Below, in pieces: positions 59,847 through 64,000 of a DNA stretch of 64,000 nt. The stretch lies in NCBI RefSeq assembly GCF_963678635.1, contig NC_087069.1:1934166-1998165 (forward strand), in the 5' to 3' direction. The notes under the pieces were generated by a model, which worked only from the letters and a program-made list of their open reading frames with translations, was not told the DNA's origin and searched no databases. Every line of letters starts with the position of its first letter. Position 1 is the stretch's first letter. The position numbers were made by a program, and so were the translations under genes. This DNA is from Symsagittifera roscoffensis. Its lineage: Eukaryota > Xenacoelomorpha > Acoela > Convolutidae.

Positions 59847-60170
59847 GACTTGGAAGAAAAGAAGAAGCAGTTGGAGGAGCTTGACAAAAAGCTGACTGCT
59901 GAGAGCGCCAAATTAGAAACTCTTCTCAAGGTCAAAGAAGAGGCAGAAGCTTCTGAGAGGGAAGCGAAAGATAAATACGATCAAATGATAAAAGAACTGA
60001 AAGAAAAACACGCCAATGAAGTCATGATTGAGAAATCGGAAGAAGCATTTAAGGAGATTGACTCGGATTCAAGTGGTGGTGTATCTTTTGAGGAACTGAT
60101 TGCATGCACTTCTATAGATGGACCAAACCAATGTGGAGTATCGGAGACTGAAGTGAAAGAATGGTTCCCA
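59847..60170 (+). CDS. Exon-like segment resembling glucosidase II beta subunit (coiled coil plus EF-hand)
   Basis: After TTTTGTAATAG the frame starts DLEEKKKQLEELDKKLTAES, about 55 residues of heptad-like coiled coil, then AFKEIDSDSSGGVSFEEL, where DSDSSGGVSFEE is a canonical 12-residue EF-hand loop, and a second degenerate acidic loop with GVSETEVKEWF. The order coiled coil then EF-hand is that of the ER enzyme glucosidase II beta (PRKCSH), which acts in glycoprotein trimming. No LDLa or MRH exon is visible nearby, and I see no good donor; repeat sequence begins almost at once. It lies in the intron of a minus-strand gene, on the other strand. It could be a nested gene exon or a transposed pseudogene piece. 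Confidence 0.55.
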
Positions 60171-60279
60171 CAAAAAAGCCGAAAAAAATGTTGTCACGAA
60201 AAATTTCAACTATAATTTCTATTAAGAAATTTAAAATTTTGAGCAAACAAGAGGTTAGCCTTAAAAATATATTTCCGTT

Positions 60280-61100
60280 CAAAACCTTCAAATCAGGTCA
60301 CAAAGCCGATAAAAAGCAGGCCGAAATCACTTGGGCAGGCTAAATTTTAAGCAAAAAACAAAACCAAAAAAAATACAAACTCAAGGTTAGTAAAATTACC
60401 AACAGAGGAAGTAAATAAAAACACTAAAATCAACTATAATCTAAGAAAAATTAAAAAAAAACAATTCTGAGCCGACAAAACACAAGCAGACACAGACGAT
60501 AATAAGCTGACAATTTTTTTTGATACGAAATATTTGCAGGTCGAGTCAATTCAAACTCAGGTTCTTTGCCGTCCCAGGCGCAATCGCTATCTCCAGATTA
60601 AGTGAGCCGGGGACGCCAAGAAATCTGAATTCATTATGAATTGAACCTAAAACTACCATTACTAATTTTGAACATTCTGTGAACTAAGTTGTTTACGGGA
60701 AAAAAAGTCTAGTACCCGATTGCAATACCCTTGCTTATCGCATGGGAAACAAAAATAACAACAATGAGAATGTGAATCATTTCAGCAACATCAGAAGCAA
60801 TGTTATGGTAAAGTATAGCGGGCCATCGAGCCATAAAAATCTCATAAGAAAACTTGACCCAAAAAATTAAAATAAACCCCCTCAAAAAACAATAACGTTC
60901 CCACCAACATTCAACTCCGGAATTCGTAAAGTCTCTTCAGGAAAATATAGACTTCGATAAAGTTATAGATCAAATAATGACTATATAATATAGACCAAGT
61001 GTTCAGCCTGATCACAACTTCAGTCATCCAGTGAACAAAGTAACCCAAGCGGAAAAATCTAGTACCCAATTGCAAAACCCTTGCTTATCGCAAGGGTAAA
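60280..61100. repeat. Repeat cluster: AAAGCCGA repeat and hairpin-family copies
   Basis: CACAAAGCCGATAAAAAGC (60300) belongs to the AAAGCCGAAAA family. 60545-60750 and 61020-61100 are copies of the hairpin family; both include TCTAGTACCC-ATTGCAA-ACCC. The second has the perfect hairpin ACCCTTGC-TTATC-GCAAGGGT (about 61076-61096). 61100-61496 has no recognised feature. Confidence 0.6.
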
Positions 61101-61496
61101 TAGTTGGAAACATTGGCCAAACAATTTGAATGAAATGCAACATTGAATATAAACATATAGTTGATACGAAAAAAAAGTCATTGATAACACCTGAGAAAAA
61201 GAATGTAAAAAACTCAGCACTAAAATAAAATTTGCAAAAAAAACAATATAACCACTCACTCTAATATGATACCCTTTTTCCAACTAACAGGCCAGTTCGA
61301 CTAGTCAGGAGCCTCTTTTTTAAATTGAGAGTTTAAATACCAAATTAGGCTACAAGAAACTCATTTTTCCAAAACAAAATTATTCTCAAATAAAACATGA
61401 GCGATTGGTATAACTTTAATTCCTTTTAATTTAGTAGTTCCTTTTTGAACTAACAGGGAAATTATAATAATAGTGTGGGGATGTTCGTCTGTTTAC

Positions 61497-61694
61497 CTGA
61501 TATGTTGGTGACTGTGGTGACGTCATACTCATTGTATATATCCGGCGGCTGTCCGGCAGTCTCCTCCTGGACGCCCTGCACCTGGTACTCGAACACTGGC
61601 ACATTGTGGTCTGGACTGCGTCTCACTATGTATGGTTTGCACGTGTGTTCTGACTCTCCTGTTCTGAGATTCACTCTGAATTTGGATTCATCCA
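61497..61694 (-). CDS. Internal exon of a minus-strand gene, product unknown
   Basis: The acceptor CTATTTCAG precedes 61694 and the donor GTAAAC follows 61497. It has 66 codons open throughout, with GC content well above the intron: ESKFRVNLRTGESEHTCKPY, IVRRSPDHNVPVFEYQVQG, YNEYDVTTVTNIS. It looks like a beta-rich extracellular or adaptor domain but I recognise no family. It starts with two bases of a codon and ends with one, compatible with either 57379 or 37228 as next exon. Confidence 0.7.
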
Positions 61695-62699
61695 CTGAAA
61701 TAGAAAAGGACACAAACAGATCAAGCACTGGTTCAATTTATACACTCTGCTTCATTCAACATGTCTGCGGAGCAGAGCTCCAACACAACCATATCTGATA
61801 AACACTTGCCTATTTTAAAAAGATTCAAAAAAATATATATGTCCTTAAAGCTCTTTGAATTGCACGAACAATGAATGGCTGACACTTTTCTGATAGTTTT
61901 AAAGGATGGGATTGTCTGGTTATAAGATAGCCTCTGTTTTCGCAATTTTAGGAATGACACTTTCGATTGATTGCCACCTGGTTTCTGGTTTCTCAAGAGC
62001 TTTAACTTCGGTATTTTTACGACCAATTGTTTTCGTTTTCATGTGTTCCTTTTTGCATTTAATAGCGTTTTCAACTTTTCCGATGTGTTCCTTTTGGCTG
62101 TTTTTCATACTAAGATGATATCGTCAGAACTTTTTTCGCATTTCTCAATGTTCTATCCTTCGCTTTTTGAACAATTCGGGCATATCTGCCAGCCCGAAAA
62201 ACCCAGTTAAAATTTTGTAAGCGCTTGTCACAAATGCCCAGTCAATATCGCAAGGGCAATGTGTTGCTGTATCTTCATCGAACTCCAATTGAATGCACGC
62301 ATATTTCAAATCTGGGAGGATGGAAATAGCTCTTATTTTTTTGCTTCTGTCACTTGTTGACTGACTTATCCACTTTTGAACTTTGATATTTATTAAGGGT
62401 CTGTTCCATTAAAAATTTGAGGAAGGCAGCCAGCAGAGTAACTTGACATCAACCCGCCATAGAGTCTAAAATTGAAAATTCTTTTTGAAAATATTTGAAA
62501 TATCATAAAAAACGTCATAGCTTAAAAATTGAAAGGATTTGAGCAATCATATTTGAATGAAGGCTCAATCTCCAATTGCATATCTCAAAAAATTCAAGTT
62601 TCGGAAACTAAAAGGGGTTGAGCAGTCATACATGAAGGCCAGATATAACACTCCTGAAAGCATGTTGACAGTATCCTCACCACACCATAGAAAAAAAAG

Positions 62700-63030
62700 A
62701 ATTTCAGCAGATGCGAAGTTGCGCTTCTTAAACACGACAGAAAGAACACGACAAAAAATGCAGCTCTATTAAGCCAAATAAGAAAAAATAGAAATAAGCC
62801 TCGAATTAGTGAAAAAAAATTCGGATTTGAGCTACGTGTCGGATTTGAGCTTGCGACAAAGAGATTAAGAGCGCCACCCACTTACCACTCAGCCACGGAC
62901 GCTTACAGTTCAAAACAGTAGCCACAAATAAAGCAGAAAAGAGATGCTATGAAACTTCCGAAGCTACAGATCGTGATTATAGCCGAAAAAAACACCAAAT
63001 GAGCACTTTTATTTGCAAGTTTGGTAACAA
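62700..63030 (-). mobile_element. tRNA-derived SINE, family 1, copy d
   Basis: It has the same word order as copies a and b (GACAAAAAATGCAGCTCTAT, AATAGAAATAAGCCTCGAAT, GCTACGTGTCGG, CACTCAGCCACGGACGCTTA, GTAGCCACAAATAAAGCAGA). The minus-strand head has the A-box word GTGGCTGAGTGGTAA. It ends near TTTTATTTGCAAGTTTGGTA, shared with copy a and copy c. 61700-62690 and 63030-64000 show no supported gene. Confidence 0.75.
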
Positions 63031-64000
63031 AAATTCTATTCATGCTGTAACACTTTGCTCGCTAGCTCGCTGTGTAATTATGATGAATCAAAGCGTGTGT
63101 TGTTGCAGCAGCACCACATCCCCATACGTATTTTATTTGCAAATTTTAACTTTTGCTTACCTTGTCCAATTGCGATGAACAGTGGCACATGGTTTCATTG
63201 CCCAAATTTAAAGGCATTTAAGTTCATGAAAACTGATTTTTACATCGGGCAGAGGAAACGGTTAAGAGCCGATACTTTTACGATTGAAAGTTTTATCAAA
63301 GTAGATTTTGCTTAAATTTAATAAACTGCCCATAAATCAAAATACATTTTAGTTGGGAAAGCTTTCTCTTACACTGTCCCGTTGCAATATGTTAACAGTT
63401 AACTGACAATACGCCACACAAAGTGATAACACTGCTTACAAGGATGAAGTCTAGATTAAACTCAGAATTCCACTAGAAACTGAAATTGTGTAATACTAGG
63501 CAACAATGTTTCCAGAAGCTGGTATTGAATTGTAACTTTCAGCCTTTTTTCACATTTTGTGCAAAATGATGAAAAACAGCCGACAAACAATTGGAATAGA
63601 TAATGAACGCAAGTAAGCAGAAAAGTGCTGACAATTTTTTTTCGAAAACATCTTAACTTTCGAAAGGTGGCGTAAAAAGTTGGCCTATGATAGACACTTT
63701 TTTTGACTAAATTTGAGAAAACTGAATCAATAGATAACTTTTCAAACAACCATTCTAGGGTTGCGATTCTATGCTGAATATATGACCCTCCAAATCCTTG
63801 TAGTTTTCGAGAAATTGCATTTTTTAGAAAATTAAAAAAATGAAAAAACTTAGATGTTTTTTTTCATATGTTTTCTCATATTCTTAGTTCGTCAGCTGGA
63901 ATGAGAATTGGCCGAAATGACAGGACTAGATGCAATAACTATTCCTTAATGAGGGCTTAATTTTAGAGAAAAATAAATTTTTCCCCACAATCCTAATTTT

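Overview
This is AT-rich metazoan (invertebrate) genomic DNA. Split coding exons with GT-AG borders lie in introns of several kilobases packed with transposable elements. Nothing bacterial is present. I cannot name the species; an invertebrate is inferred from an ARM/TIR host protein and a Jockey-like LINE with an N-terminal 2A-like peptide.

Host genes. The minus strand carries one long gene. Ten consecutive exons with consistent phase (37228 down to 13981) encode ARM-like helical repeats, low-complexity Ser/Gly/Gln linkers and then a TIR domain. A possible last exon lies at 12107-12255. Two more minus-strand exons at 61497-61694 and 57216-57379 (the second ends in a stop) have matching phase and probably belong to a separate upstream gene or an alternative 3' end. 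A plus-strand exon-like segment at 59847-60170 resembles the coiled-coil/EF-hand part of glucosidase II beta.

Mobile DNA. 1-3000: 50-bp tandem repeats and hairpin-rich repeats. 3736-7531: nearly full-length Jockey-like LINE (2A-like peptide, PHD finger, endonuclease, reverse transcriptase) with a 12-bp target-site duplication. 7.7-14 kb: MITE, tRNA-like repeats and LINE relics. 28706-30273: 5'-truncated GC-rich LINE with a 13-bp target-site duplication. 33.4-34.2 kb: hAT-type MITE nested in a relative. 34.5-36.1 kb: two decayed LINE reverse transcriptases. Several tRNA-derived SINE families recur throughout.

Main discovery candidate. 37277-56186 is an LTR retroelement of about 18.9 kb on the minus strand, bounded by near-identical LTRs (TG...CA) and a 4-bp duplication ATCT. 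It inserted in the intron 48 bp upstream of an ARM exon. It carries a Ty3/gypsy-type gag and a pol of about 2060 codons with every catalytic motif visible. Beyond pol lie two small membrane ORFs, a 377-codon open frame without any ATG, an 871-residue envelope-like glycoprotein and a 602-residue protein of unknown function. The last two are joined by an ATGA stop/start overlap. A second ATG-less frame of 165 codons overlaps the gag start. This size, gene packing and set of extra ORFs are unusual for a Ty3/gypsy element and resemble a complex retrovirus-like genome.
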